Assembly: GCA_964585385.1 (NCBI GenBank)
Contig: CAZPDP010000002.1
Span: 189,239 to 253,238 of the forward strand
Reading direction: 5' to 3'
DNA: 64,000 nt
From: JAGXLC01 sp964585385
GTDB lineage: Bacteria > Bacteroidota > Bacteroidia > Bacteroidales > UBA12077
Shown here: in pieces, positions 43,099-52,300 of the stretch
Layout: the number at the start of each line of letters is the position of its first letter
Numbering within the stretch: position 1 is the first letter of the stretch
Position numbers and translations under genes: made by a program
The notes under the pieces: generated by a model
Database searches by the model: none
Seen by the model: only the letters and a program-made list of their open reading frames with translations
Told to the model about the DNA's origin: nothing

Positions 43099-43286
43099 GC
43101 GGAGAAGGGGGGATTATTCGCTACGCGCAACCGGCAGGCACACAAGGCTGCTTATGATCCCTTACGGCGCAAACTTTTTCATTAATAAAAAGATTTAATT
43201 TTGGTAAAAGAACTACCACGCGGAGAAGGGGGGATTATTCGCTACGCGCAAATAGCAGGCGCACAAGGCTGCTCATGATCCCTTAT
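43099..43286. repeat. Two direct repeats starting with the 3' end of tRNA-Ser
   Basis: About 67 bp at 43099-43165 recur with few changes at 43220-43286 (121-bp period). Both start GCGGAGAAGGGGGGATT, the same 17 bases as the tRNA-Ser 3' end at 43342, a further 122 bp away, then diverge into ATTCGCTACGCGCA. They fill much of the 472-bp gap between the TPP riboswitch and tRNA-Ser; the rest shows no gene. Confidence 0.7.
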
Positions 43287-43342
43287 GAATTCTGCTGGTA
43301 TTATGGGTTGAGTGCTTAATGAATGGATTAAGGTTTTTTTTG

Positions 43343-43431
43343 CGGAGAAGGGGGGATTCGAACCCCCGGTCCCGAAGACTCGGGACAACGGTTTTCGAGA
43401 CCGCCGCATTCGACCACTCTGCCACTTCTCC
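43343..43431 (-). tRNA. tRNA-Ser (anticodon CGA)
   Basis: An 89-nt class II tRNA: acceptor GGAGAAG/CTTCTCC, D-arm TGGCAGAGTGGTCGAATGCG, anticodon loop CTCGAAA (CGA), long variable arm with CCCGA/TCGGG stem, T-arm GGGGG-TTCGAAT-CCCCC and discriminator G. CCA is not encoded. It reads UCG serine codons. Confidence 0.93.
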
Positions 43432-43689
43432 AAAAAGAAAAGTTCACATTCTATTACAAATTTAGAAAAAATTGGTTGACTCGTTTCTTTGGTAAATCGA
43501 TTTCTGCATTAAGGTTTTGTTGTGGAAGCGAAACTAAATCTGAAAGTTCTTTAACAAGTTGTTTTTACCACAGAGAAAACAGAGAATACACAGAGTGCCA
43601 CAGAGTTGTTATTTCGCGAGAACTCCGTTTGTGCTCAGGATATTCTGTGGTATTTAATGGAGTTGTTTGTTATTAAGATGAAATGAATT

Positions 43690-43729
43690 ATTTAGCCCGA
43701 ATAATTCACTGAATTAATCCTATCTCCGA
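43690..43729. repeat. Dispersed repeat, partner of 22979
   Basis: ATTTAGCCCGAATAATTCA is identical to 22979-22997, with continued similarity to TCTCCGA. It lies in the 399-bp gap between tRNA-Ser and the dehydrogenase gene. That gap also has an ACCACAGAG-rich stretch near 43567-43605 but no gene. Confidence 0.5.
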
Positions 43730-43830
43730 TTATGAATAAATTCAAAGTTTTCGTATAGAGGATAAAACTTAATGAACGAAAAGCTTAGTTTATTGTCCTC
43801 ATTAATAGGAAATCATAAAATCAAACTGCT

Positions 43831-44697
43831 ATGACAACAGGATTTATCGGATTAGGCATTATGGGCAGCAGGATGGCTGCCAACCTTGCCAAAGAAAATT
43901 ACAATCTACTGGTTTTCAACCGTACGAAAAAAAAAGCCAACGAGCTACTAAAGTATTCCAATGTTGAATGGGCAGAAAACATGGCAGAAATAGCAGCTAA
44001 GGCAGATGTTCTCTTTACTATGCTTTCAGCGCCTGATGCTGTCCGTACTTATGCTATAGGAGAAGAAGGCTTCCTCAACAAAATGAAGAAAGGGACCATC
44101 TGGATCGACTCAAGTACTGTGAACCCTTCATTTTCTTTACAGATGGCGAAAGAAAGCAAGGCCAGGGGAATTCATTTTGTCGATGCCCCTGTGGCTGGTT
44201 CTAAGGCTCCGGCAGAAAGTGGGGAATTGCTTTTTCTCGTTGGTGGAGAAAAAGAGGTTGTAGAGAAATGTGTTCCCTATTTTAATACGATGGGTAAGAA
44301 TTATGTGCATGTTGGAAAAAATTCCAAAGGCACCTCACTGAAAATGGTTTTTAATCTCCTTTTAGGCCAGGCTATGTATGCATTCTCTGAAGGAATGACC
44401 CTGGGGGAGGCATTGGGTATTGATAAAGAAATGCTATTCAATGTGCTTTTGAAATCTCCAGTCGTAGCTCCCTTTGTTACATTGAAAAAGGATAAAATGG
44501 ACAAAGGGGATTATGAATCTGAGTTTCCGATGCAATGGATGCAAAAAGACCTTCAGCTTGCATCCCAGACAGCCTATGAGAAAGGGATAGCTTTGCCCGG
44601 TGTAAATGTTATCAAAGAGATTTATTCTATGGCTAAAAATGCGGAATACGCCGAAAAAGATTTTTCTGCAATCTATGAATATATGAAAAATCAGTAA
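43831..44697 (+). CDS. NAD(P)-dependent beta-hydroxyacid dehydrogenase
   Basis: 288 residues of the 3-hydroxyisobutyrate dehydrogenase / tartronate semialdehyde reductase family. GFIGLGIMGSRMAANLAKEN is the dinucleotide fold, NRTKKKANEL follows the second strand, FVDAPVAGSKAPAESGEL is the substrate loop and GTSLKMVFNLLLGQ carries the catalytic Lys. NRT after the second strand suggests NADPH preference, as in glyoxylate/succinic semialdehyde reductases. Actual substrate unknown; single gene. Confidence 0.88.
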   Translation: MTTGFIGLGIMGSRMAANLAKENYNLLVFNRTKKKANELLKYSNVEWAENMAEIAAKADVLFTMLSAPDAVRTYAIGEEGFLNKMKKGTIWIDSSTVNPSFSLQMAKESKARGIHFVDAPVAGSKAPAESGELLFLVGGEKEVVEKCVPYFNTMGKNYVHVGKNSKGTSLKMVFNLLLGQAMYAFSEGMTLGEALGIDKEMLFNVLLKSPVVAPFVTLKKDKMDKGDYESEFPMQWMQKDLQLASQTAYEKGIALPGVNVIKEIYSMAKNAEYAEKDFSAIYEYMKNQ

Positions 44698-44713
44698 TTT
44701 GTTATTACCTCAT

Positions 44714-45172
44714 TTACCTTTCGGAATACTCCCTTGTCCATTGAGTCTCTCTGCCGAGAAGGGATATTCCGATATATCCTTTTACATATAAGACTTTGTC
44801 ATTTCCGTCTTCGAACCACATGTTGCAATCATAAGTTTTCCCGCTTTTGGGATCGTATATTTTCCCGTCTTCCCATCGCTCATCATCCTCATCGTATTCA
44901 AAATGTTTTAAGATTTGCAATCCCATAATCTTTCTGTTCCTTAAATCTTCATCCGGGTTCTCATCATCCCTTTTTATAGAACCATCATCTTCATAGGGCT
45001 CTTCCAGCCATACGATTTTGCCGTAATATTTTCCGTTGTTTTCGTAGATTTTTACCTGGGATTCACCCTCTGAAGTGAGCCAGTAACCGGTAACTGAGGA
45101 GGCATTTTGTGAAAACCCTTTAGAGTATAGAAAAAGGGGCAACAGGAAAAAAGCAAATAGGTATCTTTTCAT
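44714..45172 (-). CDS. DUF2147 family secreted protein
   Basis: 152 residues with a signal peptide (1-21, ending SKGFSQ). The mature domain reads VTGYWLTSEGESQVKIYENN and GKYYGKIVWLEEP, with MGLQILKHFEYDEDD, KIYDPKSGKTYDCNMWFE and LYVKGYIGISLLGRETQWTR, matching DUF2147 (a lipocalin-like beta-barrel by family knowledge). Function unknown. It has a shared 3' region with the convergent dehydrogenase gene, 17 bp apart. Confidence 0.88.
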   Translation of the reverse strand: MKRYLFAFFLLPLFLYSKGFSQNASSVTGYWLTSEGESQVKIYENNGKYYGKIVWLEEPYEDDGSIKRDDENPDEDLRNRKIMGLQILKHFEYDEDDERWEDGKIYDPKSGKTYDCNMWFEDGNDKVLYVKGYIGISLLGRETQWTREYSER

Positions 45173-45222
45173 AATACATAGTTTTATACTAAATTTTCAG
45201 AAAAATACGAAGAATTTGCGGT

Positions 45223-45849
45223 TTATACAAAGCCTTTTTCATAGGCTTGTTTTACGAGCCCGGCGGAGTTTTTTACATCAAATTTGAAAAGAAGGTTTCT
45301 GCGGTAGGTTTCAACAGTTGTTATGCTAATATGGAGATACAGGGCTATTTCTTTGGTACTTTTTTCATCGAGAACGAGTTCCAGTACCTGTCTTTCTCTT
45401 CTTGTTAAATCCGGGAGTTCTTCCTTGTTAGAATGATTAAAAAAGAATTTTTCCTTTATTCCCTCCTCAAAATAGATCCCCTTTTCAACCATTTGCTCTA
45501 TAGCGTAAATTAGTTTCTTCGATTCTGATGATTTATCCAGCAAACCATTTACACCATTCAGGAGTATTTTTTTTATTTTCCAGGTTTCTAAATTCCTGGT
45601 ATATATTAATACCTTTAATTCCGGGAACAGGAGGCGAATTTTTTTTACCAGTTTGATTCCCTCTGGAAAAGGCGAGGGGATATCCATTATTAGAAGGTCG
45701 GGTTGTAGTTTTTTTATGCATGAGGTTAACCTTCTTGCATCATTTATAGTAAGCAAATCTTTATACCGGGTGTCTTTACCAAAAAGATATTTAATACCGT
45801 AAAATATTATTTCCTCATTATCAAATACCAGAATACTTAGATTCTTCAT
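45223..45849 (-). CDS. LuxR/NarL-type response regulator
   Basis: 208 residues. The receiver domain (1-120) has the acidic DNEE at 10-13, phospho-acceptor Asp56 in DLLIMDIPSPFPEGI, the Thr in VLIYTRN and the Lys in NGLLDKSSE. The C-terminal helix-turn-helix (about 145-205) reads LTRRERQVLELVLDEKSTKE then LHISITTVETYRRNLLFKF. No histidine kinase is nearby. It is divergent from the repeat-lipoprotein gene across a 309-bp AT-rich intergenic region with no gene, so it may regulate the surface cluster; this is inference. Confidence 0.88.
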   Translation of the reverse strand: MKNLSILVFDNEEIIFYGIKYLFGKDTRYKDLLTINDARRLTSCIKKLQPDLLIMDIPSPFPEGIKLVKKIRLLFPELKVLIYTRNLETWKIKKILLNGVNGLLDKSSESKKLIYAIEQMVEKGIYFEEGIKEKFFFNHSNKEELPDLTRRERQVLELVLDEKSTKEIALYLHISITTVETYRRNLLFKFDVKNSAGLVKQAYEKGFV

Positions 45850-46158
45850 GATTAAGAGTTGTTAATAACTAGCAAGTTAAGTAAATGTAATTAAAGTAAC
45901 TAAGTTATTAAGTAAAATAATTATTGTCAAATGTATTGGAAAAAGGACGGAATATATTTGACGAATTAAATTTTTAATGTTATAAAACCATCAATTTCAT
46001 CGATTTATATATTTCCAATCCCACTATTTCCAAAGCATTTTCTTGAATTTTTCATGGTTTTTAAGGAGTTTTTAATTTACTGTTTTTCAATGAAGAAAAA
46101 GATTTTTTTATTCCATACTTTTGATTTAATATTTCTTTACTAACAAAATTTCTAAACT

Positions 46159-49100
46159 ATGAAAAGAAAAATCTTTACGCTTTTATCATTATTGATTCTT
46201 GGTGTTCTGATGTTTATTTCCTGTGAAAGAGAGGAATTTACAGAACAGGATGCATTGGAATCTTATGAACAGGCCACCAAATTAAGTGACTCTCTGCAAA
46301 ACATCAGAGATTCATTAAACCGGATTGGCGGAATTATTGATTACAGTGTAAATGTTGTGGACGCAAGTTCTGCATCGTTTTACAATGATAAGTCTTCAAA
46401 GAACCTTGAATCTACTCAGGCCGTCGGTGGTGCACTGGTAACGGTTAGCCAGCATGGTATGACCTTGCAGGATTCCACGGATGCAAGTGGTATTGTGGTT
46501 TTTAAAGATTTAAGAGTAGGGAAAGTGAATGTTCATGTTGAATTAGATGGTTATACAGACGCGAGTTTTATCGCAAAAATAGATCCGGAAGACGATCCGA
46601 ATGTCAACATGTACTATGATGTGTTAAGGCATTCGGCCACTATGGTTCCGGTTTTTTCCACCACGGAGAACCAAGCCACTATTTCGGGGGTTGTAACCCT
46701 CGATTCTGACCTTACAAATGATGATGTGGAAACGGTCGGTGGTATAGAAGTTCTGGCGAATATTGATACGGAAGATTCATATTTCGAGAAGTATCTGTAC
46801 CAACTCTGTAGCGACTGCTATGATGCTAATGGTAAAATCGTACAGATTGCTTATCATACTTCACAGACTATGACAACCACTGCAGGTGATGGATCGTTCA
46901 GTCTCGAAGTACCTGCAACGCCACAGGGTCTGCCCATTGCGCTGGAAATTTCAGAGTACGCTACTGACCAGACCTTACTCCTCAATGAACAGTACGGGAA
47001 ACGTGTTACAGGACCTCAAACTGTCAGAACTTACTTTAGCTCTGATTATTATCCCAGCGATATACCATATGTACCGGGTGCTTATGTTGAATTTTCCGCT
47101 CCTACCGGTTCTGTTGCCGAACCCCCGGACCAACAGGCTTATGCCACCGCTTATGTGAGTGAATCCGGTATCTTATCCATCGAAATTACCGATCCGGGTT
47201 ATGGTTATACCCAATCTCCGCGGTTAAAAATTGGTCCGCCGGATAATCCTATGGGTACTCAGGCCATAGCTGAAGCCAATATTGTTAATGGTAAAGTTAC
47301 TTCTGTAGATATTACCGAACAGGGTAGCGGATATACATCCACACCATGGGTTGATGTACAGACCATAGATGATGGAGATTTTGGTACCCAGGCTACTGCC
47401 GATATTACAGTGACTTATTCGGTGACAAATATATCCGTGTCAAGTGGTGGAGATGGCTATGAAGCCACCCCTAATGTTACTATTATTTCACCTACAGGAT
47501 CGGACGCCACAGCACAGGCTACTATGGCAGGGTACGTAAGTGAAGTTGAGTTAACTAACGGTGGTTCAAACTATGTTGCCCCTCCAAGAGTTACAGCCAG
47601 CGCTCCTCCCAGCGGAACAAACGAAGCTACCTTTACAGCCAATATGTCGGATTACAATCCATTACACTCTATTATTGTAGAAGATGGATTTATAACAACT
47701 TATGAAACAACACCGGATGTAACCATAACATCAGGTACAGGAAGCGGGGCTACAGCAATTGCAGAACTGGCAACAGCCGGTGAAGTAGCAAGTATTGATG
47801 TGACCAATCCGGGTGCTGGTTACGATGAAGCTCCTACCGTAAATATTATTGGCGGAGGAGGATTTGGCGCCTCTGCTTACGCACAGATTGATGCAGGAGG
47901 TAGTATTACGAATATTGTTGTGGCTGAAGCTGGTCAGGGTTATACATCTGATCCGACCATAGAGATTTCAGCCCCCCCGGCAGGTGGAACCCAGGCTGCT
48001 GGCGAAGCGGTAAGAGAATTTGACCTTGAAAGGATAATACTCACTAACCCGGGTAATGGATACAATGTAAATTATACAGGTACTGGTGATAACTACAACA
48101 ACGAACCTACAGTAGTAATTGATGGAGTAAACTATACCGACGGAAGCTATGATATTACTGTAAGACCGGCAATGGATGTTGAAGGTATTAGCATTAATAA
48201 TACGGGTTACGGCTATGAAACGGCTCCGACTATTACGATTACTTCATTATATGGCGAAGGTTCAGGAGCTAGTGCCACCGCCAACATTCTTTTCCAGGTT
48301 GACGAAATTGAAGTGGTTACACCAGGTAGCGGTTATTATTACAACGATGCTTCTGTTGTTATTGATCCACCATCAGATATGACCGGAGACCAGGCGTTTG
48401 CTTCTGCTACCCTTGGCGACGGTATTGTGGAATCAGTGGAAGTTGATAATCCGGGTGATGGGTATACTGCACCGCCAAGAGTAATTATGAACGGACTGGA
48501 TCCTGATGAAGAAGAGGCAGTAATATCTGCCACAGTTAGTAACGGTGAGGTAACAGGTTTCACCATTGATAACCCGGGTATGGGATATCCACACTATAAT
48601 AATTACAGTGTAACTATAAGGACTTATGAATCAGGTGCCCAGTTTAATCCACGAGTCCATGAGACTGCTGGTATTGTTGAGCGAATCGAAGTTACAAGTC
48701 CGGGTGCGGGTTATGAAATTGCCCCGGTTGTGGAATTCAATAATGTAGGTACAGGCGGAACAGGTGCAGAAGCAGTAGCTTCTATAGAGGGAGGCCGGGT
48801 TTCTGGTATTTCTATTACAAATCCTGGCTCCGGCTATGTATTGGCTCCTGATATATCACTCGTCGTTCCAAATTATATTGAAACTGCAATAGGTATACCG
48901 GATATTGAAAATGGAAGAATAACCGGTGTGGATTTCTCTGGTTGGGGAGTTGATTTTCTCACAGCAGGTAAAGGATATGACGAAGAGCCCACCATTACAT
49001 TTACGCCTCAGCTTTCAGGAGTCGGAAGTGGGGCAGCAGCCAAGGCTGTGATTCAGAATGGCGGGATAGGTGACGTTATTATGCTCAACCAGGGCAGTGG

Positions 49101-49266
49101 ATATATTGCCAGAAATTATCCTGAAGATTCAAAAGGATTTAGCATGATTCTTAAGAAAAATGGTGGCAGCACAGATAATATCAATGCTATAGCCAATAAA
49201 AAATATATCCGTGATATGTACCTGGGTACTGGAAAAAGAGGCTCCAGACAAAATGATAATGACTAA
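46159..49266 (+). CDS. Lipoprotein with about sixteen G-x-G-Y...P repeats
   Basis: 1035 residues. A lipoprotein signal ends MFISC (Cys at about residue 21). A short coiled stretch and a carboxypeptidase-regulatory-like beta sandwich (about 90-150: GGALVTVSQHGMTLQDSTDA) follow. From about residue 330 to 1000 run about sixteen units of 40-50 residues with a core such as VTNPGAGYDEAPTVNI, ITNPGSGYVLAPDISL or VDNPGDGYTAPPRVIM, each followed by a Gly/Ala-rich turn. Units vary but keep G-x-G-Y and a Pro 4-5 residues later. It is probably an outer-surface fibre or scaffold; function unknown. First gene of the surface cluster. Confidence 0.8.
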   Translation: MKRKIFTLLSLLILGVLMFISCEREEFTEQDALESYEQATKLSDSLQNIRDSLNRIGGIIDYSVNVVDASSASFYNDKSSKNLESTQAVGGALVTVSQHGMTLQDSTDASGIVVFKDLRVGKVNVHVELDGYTDASFIAKIDPEDDPNVNMYYDVLRHSATMVPVFSTTENQATISGVVTLDSDLTNDDVETVGGIEVLANIDTEDSYFEKYLYQLCSDCYDANGKIVQIAYHTSQTMTTTAGDGSFSLEVPATPQGLPIALEISEYATDQTLLLNEQYGKRVTGPQTVRTYFSSDYYPSDIPYVPGAYVEFSAPTGSVAEPPDQQAYATAYVSESGILSIEITDPGYGYTQSPRLKIGPPDNPMGTQAIAEANIVNGKVTSVDITEQGSGYTSTPWVDVQTIDDGDFGTQATADITVTYSVTNISVSSGGDGYEATPNVTIISPTGSDATAQATMAGYVSEVELTNGGSNYVAPPRVTASAPPSGTNEATFTANMSDYNPLHSIIVEDGFITTYETTPDVTITSGTGSGATAIAELATAGEVASIDVTNPGAGYDEAPTVNIIGGGGFGASAYAQIDAGGSITNIVVAEAGQGYTSDPTIEISAPPAGGTQAAGEAVREFDLERIILTNPGNGYNVNYTGTGDNYNNEPTVVIDGVNYTDGSYDITVRPAMDVEGISINNTGYGYETAPTITITSLYGEGSGASATANILFQVDEIEVVTPGSGYYYNDASVVIDPPSDMTGDQAFASATLGDGIVESVEVDNPGDGYTAPPRVIMNGLDPDEEEAVISATVSNGEVTGFTIDNPGMGYPHYNNYSVTIRTYESGAQFNPRVHETAGIVERIEVTSPGAGYEIAPVVEFNNVGTGGTGAEAVASIEGGRVSGISITNPGSGYVLAPDISLVVPNYIETAIGIPDIENGRITGVDFSGWGVDFLTAGKGYDEEPTITFTPQLSGVGSGAAAKAVIQNGGIGDVIMLNQGSGYIARNYPEDSKGFSMILKKNGGSTDNINAIANKKYIRDMYLGTGKRGSRQNDND

Positions 49267-49281
49267 TTAATATAATGTATT

Positions 49282-49308
49282 TCCCATCTGTTGCCAAAGC
49301 AGATGGGA
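49282..49308 (+). other. Intercistronic hairpin
   Basis: TCCCATCTG/CAGATGGGA stem (9 bp) between the repeat lipoprotein and the T9SS protein. No T-run follows, so it is more likely an mRNA stability or partial-termination element than a full terminator. Confidence 0.6.
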
Positions 49309-49344
49309 GCTTAACAATAGCTTAACAACAAAAAATATACAATA

Positions 49345-52300
49345 ATGAAAAAAATAGTAATTCTACTTATTTTACAGTTCTTTCTGCTTCAGGGTGTATT
49401 TGCCCAAAGCGGAACGAGTTGGTACTCTCAGGACTTTACTGCCCTGATTGGCCAGGTGTTGACCAATTACCAGGACGGACGCGCTGTTTGGGATACAACA
49501 GAAAGTGAAAACAGCACCTATAACTGGTATATAGTAAATGGCACTTATAATGGAGATGACGGTACCTCAAATACCGATTACTTCAGAATCGATCCCGATC
49601 CCAATACGGATAATGAGCAGAATGCCAAGATTATGGCCAGGGTGGATTTACCCAAGGAGGCGGATGTTACAGGTGTTCCGGTCGGCTTTTACCTGGTATT
49701 TGATTGGTGGAGCGATCAAGGGAACCTGGGCGGAGGTACTGACCCAGACCTTGACCCGGACGCCTCAATAACTGTAGAGTTAAGATTCCATGATGGAGCC
49801 TCATGGGGAAGCTGGACAGAGGTTTGGTCCGAGGATGATCAATCCCTCCTTGAGGAAACTACAATCAGCGGCCCTTATGGTGGATTTGACTGGGATCGTT
49901 ACAATGATTATGCCGAAGGATGGTATACAACAGAACTTGATTTCAGCAGCATGGTGGATGAGGATGACAGTGTTGCCGTGCGTTTTACTTATTCCGGAAT
50001 CAATGCGGATGAATTTTTTATGGATAACTTCGATATCCGTTATATGGCATTGGATGACTGGGAACAAGAGGTAAGAGTGGAACCGAACTACCGTAGAATT
50101 CCCAGGCTGATGGCTGAGGATATGAATATGGAGTTTAAAGCTACCATCACAAAAAACACAACAGCCAATTTCGATGACTCTGAAAACGATGAAATCAAGC
50201 TTTATATTGATGGCTCATATTCAGCGTATGCCGATATGCTCGAGTCTGATTTTACTACTGAAAATACGGTGACCTATACCTTTGATAATCTTATAATAGA
50301 TTTCCCATTAGAAAATGATAATGCATACAGATACCAGGTTCGCAATGAGATTCCGGGAAGCTGGTCTTCTTTGGAGTATATTGATATTGATGCAGACGAA
50401 TATCAAAGGGACAACAATACGGCTTCAGGCGATTATCTGAGTGGAGACGTAAGCTCGCCCGGTGTGGGTGTATTGTATCATTTCATCAATGCAGAGCATT
50501 GGGATGGAATATCCGTAAATTTCAATACGTCGGGTTACGATTTTAATTATGACTTGCTTAAAGTTTCAGGACCCGATGCTACTTCCGGTGATTTGGTTTA
50601 TTCATCCGGAAATTTTACCACCGCCGCAAATGTTACGGATAATTTTGCAATGGATGAGCAAATGCTGCTGGAAGCCGGGTATTACATCGTTATGGTTAAC
50701 CAGTTGACCACAAACGATATTGAAATTGACCAGGATGATCAGAACTTTGGATTTTACTACCGGGGTGATGAATCAAGCCTGACAAAAGTTGAAAACACCG
50801 GGTTCCCTCACATCAGGATGCGTATCCAGCCGAATCGCACTCCTTCTTTTGTTTCAGTAGATGCTGAACATACCATAAGCGTGGGACAACAATTCAGCTA
50901 TACCGTTGAAGTGGAAGATGCTGATTTCGATGATATTGGCTACCGGAGAATTGATCCGACCCAGCAATGGCTGGTTGCCGACTGGTTGACCATCACAGCG
51001 AATCCTGATACTACTTTCACTTTGAGTGGAGCACCAGATGAAGCCGCATCATTTACCTTTGATATGAGGATTGGAGACCTGGAGGGTGACTCAACTACGC
51101 AAACCTTCACAATTGATGTCATAGATCCTTATATGACTAATTTCGTTGAAGATTTTGATGTAAACACATCTCCTTATACTGACAATGAAGGATGGAATAC
51201 AATTGATGATGCCCAGGGAACGGGCTCCAGCACGCACTGGAATTACACCTATGAGTTTGATGGATGGGCCGATGATGAATTTAAGGGTGATAGCTATGTA
51301 GCTGAAATGTTCGGAGAAGCTGGAGTTGCGCAGGAAGAATGGCTTGTTTCACCAGCCATACAACTACCTGATTTAAGCGCATCAACAGATAGTGTCATTC
51401 ATCTTGAATTTGCATGGCGAATGAACTGGAAATATTTCGTAGGACCTGCCCTGGGTAATGAGAACGATGGGTATGATGTTGGCGATGTTACTGTTTATAT
51501 TACAACAGATGGGGGCTCTAGCTGGACTCAGGTGTGGAAAGAGGATGATTCAACATCCGTACTTTCAACTACTGTAAATGACGACAATGGTACTACAGCG
51601 GATGATGAATTTTACGATGATACACCTCTTGATCCCGACGACTGGCCAGGTTATAAGGAAGGAATTTATGAGTATAGTCAATATAAATACTTCCTTTCCC
51701 GAATTAACATGAATAGTTATGCAGGACAAACTGTATGGGTTGCCTTCAAATACGAATCCACAAATTCGCAAAAATCCCAAAATGCAGATTTCTGGCTGGA
51801 TTATGTAGATGTTAAAGCCATTGAACCGGGAGTTAAGCTGGAGGCTATACCTATTAATACAACAGCTTACACAAAGATACCATTGTCCCAGTTACAGCCT
51901 ATTACTGTACAAGCTGATGTGGCTAACCTGAAACTGAAGGATATTACGGGTGGTACAGTTACAGCAACATACGTGGATCCAAACAGTCAAACTGTATACA
52001 ACGAATCTTCAAGTTTTTCAGTAGACGGGGAGGATACAACATCTGTAGTCTATGGCACAACATTTACTCCGATGACTACAGGATATTATGATTTTACTGT
52101 TGATGCGGAGTTTATTGACGATGATAATACTACGTATACAGCAAATAAAACTGAAAGTAATATTTTTGAAATTACTTCAGCCACAAATGGAGAATATGCA
52201 AAGGACAACAGTTCATATTCCAGCAGGATTTTTCCTGAAACGGGTGATTACCTGGGTATGAAGTTTGATATTCACGAGAATGACAATTTGAGGCAGATAA

